Shown: positions 1 to 5,291 of the stretch, piece by piece
Numbering within the stretch: position 1 is the stretch's first letter
Layout: each line of letters opens with the position of its first letter
NCBI GenBank assembly: GCA_035575515.1
Contig: DATLXU010000133.1
Coordinates: forward strand, 1-5,725
Source: DATLXU01 sp035575515
Lineage (GTDB): Bacteria; Acidobacteriota; Blastocatellia; UBA7656
Direction: 5' to 3'
DNA: 5,725 nucleotides
Made by a program: the position numbers and the translations under genes
Notes under the pieces: generated by a model
Told to the model about the DNA's origin: nothing
Database searches by the model: none
The model's input: the letters and a program-made list of their open reading frames with translations, nothing else

Positions 1-468
1 AACAACTTCACAGTGAAGCTCCCGCCGCTGCGCGAGCGACCCGAAGATATCGCACCGCTTGCCGAGCATTTCCTCGCGCGAGTGTGTGCGGGCAGAGATT
101 TCAGGATGAGCGAAGAAGCCATGCAGGTGCTCGTGAATTACAACTGGCCCGGCAACGTACGCGAACTTCGTAATGTCATCGAGCGGGCTGTTATTCTTGC
201 ATCGGGCAATGTGATTCATCCTGAAGACCTGCCGATAGAGCTTCGCGCACATGGCGCAAATAGCGACCGGCTGCCCGATGATGACGGCGGAGGCGGCGGA
301 AGTCTCGAAGAGTTGAGGCGAAAACAGATTCTTGCAGTGCTTGAGCAGGTCGGGTGGCATCAGGGCAAAGCATCAGAGATTCTTGGGATTTCACCAAGCA
401 CTCTGTATCGCCAACTGAAAAGCTACGGCCTGACTCGCGCAAGGCGAGCGCCGGGCGAGGCTGTTTGA
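1..468 (+). CDS. Sigma-54-dependent (NtrC-family) transcriptional regulator, C-terminal part
   Basis: This is a partial gene: the frame is open from base 1 and 155 codons are visible before TGA at 466-468. A GTG at 13 lies inside a conserved AAA+ motif and is not a start. Visible residues 7-17 (LPPLRERPEDI) and 49-57 (WPGNVRELR, which contains the sensor-II arginine) are hallmarks of the sigma-54 activator ATPase domain. An acidic, glycine-rich linker (about 91-101) follows. Then comes a Fis-type helix-turn-helix (about 103-143; GKASEILGISPSTLYRQLK). Proteins of this family bind enhancer sites and use ATP to open sigma-54 promoters. The N-terminal input domain and Walker motifs lie outside the window, so the signal (phosphorelay receiver, PAS, GAF or other) cannot be told. 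A candidate sigma-54 promoter lies just downstream, before htrA, which makes the protease a plausible target (inference). Confidence 0.95.
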   Translation, partial: NNFTVKLPPLRERPEDIAPLAEHFLARVCAGRDFRMSEEAMQVLVNYNWPGNVRELRNVIERAVILASGNVIHPEDLPIELRAHGANSDRLPDDDGGGGGSLEELRRKQILAVLEQVGWHQGKASEILGISPSTLYRQLKSYGLTRARRAPGEAV

Positions 469-527
469 GTGAAAAGCGATTAGCGAACGGTGAAAGGTTA
501 ATGCGCTGCGCGCTATTCGCTTTTTAC
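469..527. repeat. Heptad-phased inverted repeat after the regulator gene
   Basis: The repeat begins on the base after the regulator's stop codon. The arms 469-485 and 511-527 pair over 17 bp with one T/T mismatch (480/516) and one G/T wobble (471/525); the loop is 25 nt. The left half is made of 7-nt words starting at 469, 476, 483, 490 and 497. Each begins with G-(T/C)-(G/T)-A or G-T-T-A, for example GTGAAAA, GCGAACG and GTGAAAG. The right half carries complementary words (CGCTATT, CGCTTTT). It may act as a weak terminator for the regulator, because the right arm ends in a T run (521-525). It may instead be a mobile or expanding intergenic repeat. Confidence 0.7.
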
Positions 528-609
528 TTCTCAATCTTTTTCCAGAGGCAATCGGCGGGTCATCCGACTCAGCAACCCTCACAATCAAGCCTATCCAAGC
601 TTGCGCTGC

Positions 610-623
610 GGCAAAGCAGTTGC
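610..623 (+). promoter_or_regulatory. Candidate sigma-54 (-24/-12) promoter for htrA
   Basis: GGCA at 610-613 and TTGC at 620-623 sit at exactly the spacing of the consensus TGGCACG-N4-TTGCW. The invariant GG (610-611) and GC (622-623) are separated by 10 nt. The mismatches are C for T before GG, AA for CG at 614-615, and G for A/T at 624. Transcription would begin near 635, leaving a leader of about 53 nt before the htrA ATG. A sigma-54 activator gene ends 142 bp upstream, which supports the call. A sigma-70 alternative (TTGCGC at 620-625, GATAAT at 642-647, 16-nt spacer) overlaps it and is not excluded. Confidence 0.45.
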
Positions 624-672
624 GCACCTGCTCCAGGCTTAGATAATCTTGAGCTAACAGGAATTTTTCATT

Positions 673-678
673 GAGAGG
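673..678 (+). promoter_or_regulatory. Ribosome binding site of htrA
   Basis: GAGAGG lies 9 nt before the ATG at 688. It supports this start over the in-frame ATG at 760 (residue 25), which would leave almost no N-terminal cytoplasmic segment before the membrane helix. Confidence 0.7.
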
Positions 679-687
679 TTTATTCAG

Positions 688-2226
688 ATGCAAGACATCC
701 AGAATGGAAGATTCAACAGCCATTTTGAAGGCCGTTATCAAAAACAACCTGAGAGACGAATGCGAGGCAAAGGGTTCTGGATTGCCATCGTGCTCACAAT
801 AGCCGCGCTCGTCATCGTCGTTGCGATAATACAAGCAAGGTATGCAAAGCCCGCGGCGCGAAACATACCGGAGCTTCCGCCTCCACACGCTGTGGCCAAT
901 GTTAACGCTCCATCGCCCGTCGAGCTTTCAGCTTCGTTCCGCGAGGTCGCAAAAGCCGTCAAGCCAGCAGTTGTTTTCATCAGCGTTGAAGGCGTTGAGA
1001 GCGAAGGGCCGATACTTGGCCCGCGACGGCGCGAAGGCGCTGGCTCAGGCTTCATTGTCACCGATGACGGATACATTTTGACGAACAACCACGTCGTCGG
1101 CGGCGCGAATAAGATAAACGTTACGCTTGCAGATGGCCGCAAGTTCAAAGCAGAAGTCATCGGCGCGGATCGCGAAACAGACCTCGCCGTGATTAAGATT
1201 GACGCCGCGGGGCTGCCGACCGCCGTGCTCGGAGATTCCGACGAAGTAGAACAGGGCGATTGGGTGCTTGCGCTCGGCAGCCCCTTTGGACTTCAGCAAA
1301 CCCTGACAGCAGGCATCGTCAGCGCGACGGGCCGCGAGCTTAGCGATTCGCAATTCAATCGCTACATTCAGACCGACGCTTCTATCAATCCGGGCAACTC
1401 CGGCGGCCCGCTCGTCAATATGCAAGGGCAGGTCATTGGCATCAACACGATGATTCTGACCGGCGGGCCTTTCAATCAGGGAAACATAGGCATCGGCTTC
1501 GCGATAGCCTCGAACGTCGCGCGCGGCGTTTTCGATCAACTGGTTCGCGGCGGAAAAGTCACGCGCGGGTATCTTGGCGTGTTCGTCCAGCAGCTCGACG
1601 AAGCGAGAGCAAACCTCGTGGGGCTTGAGCCGAACACGGGCGTATTTGTCGCGGGCCTGACGAACGACAACAGCCCTGCGGCCAAAGCAGGCATTCAGAA
1701 GATGGATGTCATAACTGCTTATGATGGCAAACCTGTGAAAGCGCCGCGAGATCTGACTGATGCTGTTGCTGCCACCGCAGTTGGCAAGACGGTTCGCGTT
1801 GATTTCATCAGAAACGGCCAGCCTCAATCTGTGACTGTCCAGATTGCCGAACGGCCCGGCCCCGAAATCGCAAGTCAAGCTAATCCGCCTGATTTCGATA
1901 TTCCATCGCCCGGGCCTGAGCAAGGCGAGCAGGGCGAGCGTCCGGGCCGACTCGGAATACTTGGACAAACCGTGACGCGCGAGATGGGCGCGCGAATGAA
2001 ACTCAAAGAGCCGAGCGGCGTGCTTGTCATGAGCGTGCAGCCGGGAAGCCCCGCGAGCGAAGCGGGCATCGAGCACGGCGATGTGATTCACAGCGTTGGT
2101 CGCAACTCGGTCAAAAGTGTGGAGGAATTAGTTGAAGCGTTAAAGGCAATACCCGATGGCGGGAAAGTCGCAATCGAAATCGAACGCGGTGGTCGTATCA
2201 CTTTTGTGACGGTGGCCTTTGAGTGA
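688..2226 (+). CDS. htrA: HtrA/DegP-type (Do family) serine protease, membrane-anchored, two PDZ domains
   Basis: This is a 512-residue trypsin-fold (family S1C) periplasmic protease and chaperone that degrades or refolds damaged envelope proteins. A basic, 29-residue N-terminal segment precedes one hydrophobic helix (about 30-49). That length favours an uncleaved signal anchor over a cleaved signal peptide. The catalytic triad is His135 (TNNHVV), Asp165 (ETDLAVI) and Ser238 (NPGNSGGPL). The conserved LGSPFGL segment is at 196-202. PDZ1 spans about 292-390. A Pro/Gly/Glu-rich linker (about 391-420) leads to PDZ2 (about 421-512), which has VLVMSVQPGSPASEAGI at 445-461. Two PDZ domains place it with DegP/DegQ/MucD types rather than single-PDZ DegS. 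The gene is complete, with no sign of frameshift. It follows a sigma-54 activator gene and a candidate sigma-54 promoter, and converges with the fabG-like gene on the other strand. Confidence 0.96.
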   Translation: MQDIQNGRFNSHFEGRYQKQPERRMRGKGFWIAIVLTIAALVIVVAIIQARYAKPAARNIPELPPPHAVANVNAPSPVELSASFREVAKAVKPAVVFISVEGVESEGPILGPRRREGAGSGFIVTDDGYILTNNHVVGGANKINVTLADGRKFKAEVIGADRETDLAVIKIDAAGLPTAVLGDSDEVEQGDWVLALGSPFGLQQTLTAGIVSATGRELSDSQFNRYIQTDASINPGNSGGPLVNMQGQVIGINTMILTGGPFNQGNIGIGFAIASNVARGVFDQLVRGGKVTRGYLGVFVQQLDEARANLVGLEPNTGVFVAGLTNDNSPAAKAGIQKMDVITAYDGKPVKAPRDLTDAVAATAVGKTVRVDFIRNGQPQSVTVQIAERPGPEIASQANPPDFDIPSPGPEQGEQGERPGRLGILGQTVTREMGARMKLKEPSGVLVMSVQPGSPASEAGIEHGDVIHSVGRNSVKSVEELVEALKAIPDGGKVAIEIERGGRITFVTVAFE

Positions 2227-2325
2227 GGCAAAAGCAAAAAAGGCAAAAGCGGCAGAACGGCATACTGTCATACGGATTCTAACCTACAGCCAGGCATTTT
2301 GCCTTTTGCCTTTTTACTTTTGCCT
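2226..2325. terminator. Long heptad-phased hairpin between convergent htrA and fabG, probable bidirectional terminator
   Basis: The left arm (2226-2249, words of the type GGCAAAA) pairs with the right arm (2303-2325, words TTTTGCC) over about 23 bp. There is one C/A mismatch (2235/2316) and one extra A. The loop is about 53 nt. The arms begin on the last base of the htrA stop and end on the base next to the fabG-like stop (2326-2328, minus strand). The right arm gives T runs to plus-strand transcripts and the left arm gives T runs to minus-strand transcripts, as expected of a shared terminator. The right arm is built in exact 7-nt register (TTTTGCC, TTTTGCC, TTTTTAC, TTTTGCC). Confidence 0.75.
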
Positions 2326-3072
2326 TTACATGGCCAGTCCGCCGTCGGCCTGAATGACCTGACCAGTGATATAGCGCGCGTCGTCTGAGAGCAGAAAGGC
2401 AGCGATTCGCGCGACTTCGTCCACGCTGCCGTAGCGACCGAGCGGAATCTGTTCGAGCACCTTCTGCCTGTACTCATCCGAAAGCCCGGCGGTCATATCT
2501 GTTTCGATAAGACCAAGTGCAAGAGCGTTGACAGTTATCTGGCGGCGGGCGACTTCTTTCGCAAGTGCCTTTGTGAACCCGATTAACCCGGCTTTCGATG
2601 CAGAGTAATTTGTCTGCCCGGCCATGCCGACGACCCCGCTGATTGAAGCGATGTTGAGAATTGAGCCGCGACGCTGGCGCACCATCACGGCAACGGTCGG
2701 CTTTGTGATATTGAACGCGCCTTTGAGGTTCGTTGAAATTACCGCGTCCCAATCCTCTTCGCTCATCATCATAATGAGCTTGTCGCGAGTGATCCCGGCG
2801 TTGTTGACGAGAAAATCCACAGAGCCAAATGAAGCCTTGACGGCTTTCACCATCTCTTCAGCCGCCGCAGCGTCGGTCACGTCAGCTTGAAAGCCGACTG
2901 CGCGCCCGCCTGCCGTCTCAATCTCGGCGACAAGCTCGTCGGCCATCCCTTTGTTCTTGCTGTAGCTGAAAGCGACCTGTGCGCCGCGTCGAGCAAGTTC
3001 TTTAACGATGGCGCGGCCAATACCGCGCGACCCCCCTGTTACAATCGCTGCCCTTCCCTCAAACTCTGACAT
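2326..3072 (-). CDS. FabG-like 3-oxoacyl-[acyl-carrier-protein] reductase (short-chain dehydrogenase)
   Basis: The protein has 248 residues, the normal length for FabG and other classical short-chain dehydrogenases/reductases. These cytosolic enzymes use NAD(P)H to reduce a ketone; FabG reduces 3-oxoacyl-ACP in fatty acid elongation. The cofactor loop TGGSRGIG is at 12-19, ADVTD at 63-67 and NNAG at 90-93. The catalytic residues are Asn115, Ser143, Tyr156 and Lys160 (YSASK). The C-terminus (GQVIQADGGLAM) is typical of FabG. One oddity is ALG at 185-187, where FabG proteins normally have A-P-G before the (F/L)IETDM segment. No acpP, fabD or fabF is adjacent, so this could be a specialised paralogue and not the housekeeping enzyme; the fabG symbol is therefore withheld. 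It lies 87 bp downstream of the enolase-family gene on the same strand and may be co-transcribed with it. ATG at 3072 is preceded by a good ribosome binding site. Confidence 0.9.
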   Translation of the reverse strand: MSEFEGRAAIVTGGSRGIGRAIVKELARRGAQVAFSYSKNKGMADELVAEIETAGGRAVGFQADVTDAAAAEEMVKAVKASFGSVDFLVNNAGITRDKLIMMMSEEDWDAVISTNLKGAFNITKPTVAVMVRQRRGSILNIASISGVVGMAGQTNYSASKAGLIGFTKALAKEVARRQITVNALALGLIETDMTAGLSDEYRQKVLEQIPLGRYGSVDEVARIAAFLLSDDARYITGQVIQADGGLAM

Positions 3073-3077
3073 GATTT

Positions 3078-3082
3078 TCCTC
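3078..3082 (-). promoter_or_regulatory. Ribosome binding site of the fabG-like gene
   Basis: On the minus strand GAGGA stands 5 nt before the ATG (3070-3072). It confirms the start and is the only strong translation signal in the 87-bp gap to the upstream gene. Confidence 0.7.
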
Positions 3083-3088
3083 GTGGTT

Positions 3089-3164
3089 GTAAATAGTAAA
3101 TCGTGAATTGTGATTTGAAGACCAAGGCAATCACCTCAGAGAGAGTTCACGATTCACCATTACT
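3089..3164. repeat. Heptad-phased inverted repeat between the enolase-family gene and fabG-like gene
   Basis: The left words GTAAATA, GTAAATC, GTGAATT and GTGATTT start at 3089, 3096, 3103 and 3110. Complementary words AGTTCAC, GATTCAC and CATTACT start at 3144, 3151 and 3158. The segments 3096-3109 and 3144-3157 pair over 14 bp with one A/C mismatch and one G/T wobble, leaving a 34-nt loop. The last right-hand word contains the stop codon of the enolase-family gene (3160-3162, minus strand). The hairpin could attenuate transcription between the two minus-strand genes, but no good T run follows it, so this is not called as a terminator. Confidence 0.65.
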
Positions 3165-4281
3165 TCAGTTCAATCTCCTGCCGCCGCACCGTGAGCGATT
3201 CGACTCGCTGCTCATTAACTTCGTAGCCAATGCCCGGCTTTGTCGGAACTTCAATTGTTCCCCGCCGGGTCACGGTCACTGGAGGTTCGATGATGTCCTC
3301 TTCCCAATACCTTTCTGATGCCGAGACATCGCCCGGCAATGTGAAGCCCGCAAGCGTAGACATTGCAATGTTGTGAGCGCGGCCAATGCCCGATTCGAGC
3401 ATGCCGCCGCACCAGACGGGTATGTCTCGACGGTGGCAAAACTCTTGAATCATTCTCGCTTCAGTGTGGCCGCCGACTCGACCGAGCTTGATATTTATGA
3501 TCTTGCAAGAGCCAAGCTCGTGCGCGTGGCGTGCGTCGTTGACGGTCAAAATAGATTCATCAAGGCAGATTGGTGTAGCGATCTCGCGCTGCAATTTGGC
3601 GTGGTCAACCAGGTCACCGGGTGTCAGCGGCTGCTCTATCATCATCAGCTTGAACTGGTCGAGCCTATGCAACAGGTCAATATCCGCAAGCGTGTACGCC
3701 GAGTTAGCATCAACCATCAACCGAATATCAGGATGCCGCTCGCGTATAGCCTCGACGAGTGCAACGTCGCGCCCCGGCTTGATCTTGATCTTGATTCGCT
3801 GGTAGCCGCGCTCAAGCTCTCGCTCAATTTTTTCGAACAGCGCCTCGATAGTCTCCTGCAACCCGATTGAAACGCCGCTCGCGACCTCGGTCTGAGTCCC
3901 ACCCAGGTGCTGCCATAAGGGCTTGTTGAGCATCCTTGATTCGAGGTCCCAGACGGCTGCCTCCACCCCGCCCTTCGCCATCCGATTGCCGCGGATTCGC
4001 GCGAGCGCATCGTTGACCTGACTGGCTTTTTCAACGCGCGCAGAAGCGAGCATCGGCGCGACGTAGTTGGCGGCGATTATCCACGCCGTATCAACGGTTT
4101 CATGATTATAGAAAGGGTCTTCGGGAGCGGTGCATTCGCCGTAGCCGAACGCTCCTGATTTATCGAAGACGCGAACCAGCATGATTCTGCGCCTCGTGGT
4201 TCGCCCGAAGCTGGTTTCGAATGGCCACCGCAGCGGCAGTTCAATCTCCCTCAACTCAACTCGTTCAATGTCTAAACTCAT
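3160..4281 (-). CDS. N-succinylamino acid racemase / o-succinylbenzoate synthase family protein (enolase superfamily, MenC type 2)
   Basis: The protein has 373 residues, the usual length for the NSAR/OSBS subfamily. Family members either dehydrate SHCHC to o-succinylbenzoate in menaquinone synthesis (MenC), racemise N-succinylamino acids, or do both. The N-terminal capping domain is about 1-125. The barrel carries the K-x-K acid/base pair at Lys164 and Lys166 (RIKIK), metal ligands Asp191 (VDAN), Glu216 (IEQP) and Asp241 (LDES), and the opposing catalytic Lys265 (INIKLGR). All expected catalytic residues are present. Arg268, three residues after Lys265, matches the second-shell arginine linked to racemase ability in this subfamily. 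GGMLESGIGRAHN (292-304) is also typical. A GNAT gene 50 bp upstream favours a role in N-succinylamino acid metabolism; no other men gene is in view, so MenC function remains possible. I chose the ATG at 4281 because it has a ribosome binding site and gives the usual family N-terminus. A TTG at 4335 would overlap the upstream gene and has none. Confidence 0.92.
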   Translation of the reverse strand: MSLDIERVELREIELPLRWPFETSFGRTTRRRIMLVRVFDKSGAFGYGECTAPEDPFYNHETVDTAWIIAANYVAPMLASARVEKASQVNDALARIRGNRMAKGGVEAAVWDLESRMLNKPLWQHLGGTQTEVASGVSIGLQETIEALFEKIERELERGYQRIKIKIKPGRDVALVEAIRERHPDIRLMVDANSAYTLADIDLLHRLDQFKLMMIEQPLTPGDLVDHAKLQREIATPICLDESILTVNDARHAHELGSCKIINIKLGRVGGHTEARMIQEFCHRRDIPVWCGGMLESGIGRAHNIAMSTLAGFTLPGDVSASERYWEEDIIEPPVTVTRRGTIEVPTKPGIGYEVNEQRVESLTVRRQEIELK

Positions 4282-4286
4282 AACTT

Positions 4287-4293
4287 CTCTCTC
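4287..4293 (-). promoter_or_regulatory. Ribosome binding site that fixes the start of the enolase-family gene
   Basis: On the minus strand GAGAGAG stands 5 nt before the ATG at 4279-4281. No comparable purine-rich site precedes the upstream TTG at 4333-4335, so the shorter 373-residue protein is preferred. Confidence 0.6.
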
Positions 4294-4331
4294 TGAATTT
4301 AAGCTCCCGCATGAACTCAGCTTCTCATTTA

Positions 4332-5126
4332 TCAAAGCGTCTTTATGCCATCGTAAGCATTAAAGTGAAACTGCTCGTCATCGGTTCCGAACAGATAGCG
4401 GCTCGTGCTGCTTTGGGCGTCGCGCTCGAAGGCGCGGACAATGAGGCCGCTGCTGATGTGCTGCTGAAAATCCGCGCGCGAGCGCAGGCGCCACCTCAAA
4501 AGTTCGTCGCGCGAGCGAGCGGCAATCATATCAATGTTATCGGGAATCTCAACCGAAGGCGCTCCTTCTTCTGGTTGCGGGCGGTTACCTGCAAGAACCG
4601 ACTTAACGTGAGGCGAGTTCACCCACCATTCTGCAAATACGCGGTCTGAAGGCACGCCCGACGCGCCGAACACAGATGACAGGTCTTCGCCGTAGTAATT
4701 GACTTCATAGCGGCGGATGATAGCGCCTAGCTTGTTGATATTCAGGTGCGCATTGCGCGATTGAAGCGGATCGAATGTCCAGATGATAAGCGGGATGCCA
4801 GCTTGAATTGCACGCTCGCGCTGAGCGAGTTTCATCCTCGCGCCTATGTCCCTGTGGCGCAAGCCTTCGAGCACAGCGGCGAGGTGCGAGTGATAGACGA
4901 CGTGGCGGTCAATCAGTGCGAGGCTCGTATGAAGAAAGCCTACGAGCTTGCCCGTTTGATCGAATGCCCCGAATGTCGGGGCATTGCAGGCTTTCGAAAT
5001 CATGTAGAGGCGAATAGGCATAATGCCTATGTCGTCGTCTTTCCAGACCGCGCGCTCAAGCTCTATGCACTGCTTGAAGTCTTCGATTGAGACGCATTCT
5101 CTAATTGTTACATCAGCATCTGACAT
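4332..5126 (-). CDS. GNAT-superfamily acyltransferase, COG3375-like (candidate D-amino acid N-succinyltransferase)
   Basis: The protein has 264 residues from the ATG at 5126. The N-terminal half has a GNAT layout: VTIREC at about 6-11, a strand with GAFDQTGKLVGF at 53-64, then the acyl-CoA-binding motif A region around 88-104 (EGLRHRDIGARMKLAQR, in place of a canonical Q/R-x-x-G-x-G/A loop). WTFDPLQSRNAHLNINKLG (116-134) and RRYEVNYYG (138-146) are distinctive of the COG3375 predicted acetyltransferases; this assignment is from memory. The substrate is not shown by the sequence. The next gene encodes an N-succinylamino acid racemase-type enolase, so succinyl-CoA and D-amino acids are reasonable candidates (inference). 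An in-frame ATG at 5159 would add 11 residues but lies inside the -35 element of a good promoter, so 5126 is preferred. It is the first gene of a likely minus-strand operon. Confidence 0.85.
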   Translation of the reverse strand: MSDADVTIRECVSIEDFKQCIELERAVWKDDDIGIMPIRLYMISKACNAPTFGAFDQTGKLVGFLHTSLALIDRHVVYHSHLAAVLEGLRHRDIGARMKLAQRERAIQAGIPLIIWTFDPLQSRNAHLNINKLGAIIRRYEVNYYGEDLSSVFGASGVPSDRVFAEWWVNSPHVKSVLAGNRPQPEEGAPSVEIPDNIDMIAARSRDELLRWRLRSRADFQQHISSGLIVRAFERDAQSSTSRYLFGTDDEQFHFNAYDGIKTL

Positions 5127-5134
5127 AGCGGTCG

Positions 5135-5163
5135 AGTATAATCGGCGCGGCGAGGACATTCAA
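5135..5163 (-). promoter_or_regulatory. Sigma-70-like promoter of the GNAT gene, near-leaderless
   Basis: Read on the minus strand, the -35 box TTGAAT (5158-5163) and the -10 box TATACT (5135-5140) are separated by exactly 17 nt. They match the consensus at 4/6 and 5/6 positions. Transcription would begin near 5128, one or two bases before the ATG at 5126, giving a leaderless or nearly leaderless message. This agrees with the absence of a Shine-Dalgarno sequence before either candidate start. Confidence 0.55.
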
Positions 5164-5166
5164 GCC

Positions 5167-5187
5167 AAAGAACCCGATTGGTTCCTT
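5167..5187. promoter_or_regulatory. Palindrome just upstream of the GNAT promoter, possible operator
   Basis: AAAGAACC (5167-5174) and GGTTCCTT (5180-5187) form 8-bp inverted arms with one mismatch around a 5-nt spacer. The centre is at 5177, about 49 bp upstream of the predicted start of transcription, a usual place for an activator site. No known regulator consensus was recognised. Confidence 0.35.
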
Positions 5188-5263
5188 CAGGAAAGTAGCA
5201 GGAATTCCCCTGTGAGATGATCGGTCCAAAGTAAAATCGCAGGGTTCAGATAGCAAGGGCACA

Positions 5264-5291
5264 TAAAAACTGACACGCCCTCGATGGCGTG
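5264..5291 (-). terminator. Intrinsic-terminator-like hairpin facing left, with no clear gene upstream
   Basis: On the minus strand a perfect 6-bp stem, CACGCC / GGCGTG (plus-strand arms 5274-5279 and 5286-5291, 6-nt loop), is followed after 4 nt by five T residues (5265-5269 as A on the plus strand). It would stop transcription entering from the right before the GNAT promoter. The 4-nt gap between stem and T run makes it weaker than a classical terminator. Confidence 0.4.

Noticed and set aside
1045..2091. Long minus-strand open frame of 348 codons opposite htrA
   Set aside because: It has no recognisable domain and lies wholly opposite a gene with a complete catalytic triad and PDZ domains. 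It is the usual antisense shadow of GC-rich codon bias.
469..3164. CRISPR array as an explanation for the repeats
   Set aside because: The repeat units are only 7 nt, are partly inverted and have no unique spacers of regular length; no cas gene is present.
3373..3870. Plus-strand 165-codon frame opposite the enolase-family gene
   Set aside because: It is antisense to a gene whose metal ligands and catalytic lysines are all intact, and it shows no domain of its own.
4282..4335. N-terminal extension of the enolase-family protein from a TTG at 4333-4335 (TTGA overlap with the GNAT stop)
   Set aside because: The 18 extra residues are not family-like and no ribosome binding site precedes the TTG, whereas the ATG at 4281 has one.
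5137..5142. Perfect TATAAT on the plus strand as a rightward promoter
   Set aside because: There is no convincing -35 box at suitable distance on the plus strand and no gene to the right. The sequence is explained by the minus-strand -10 box it overlaps.
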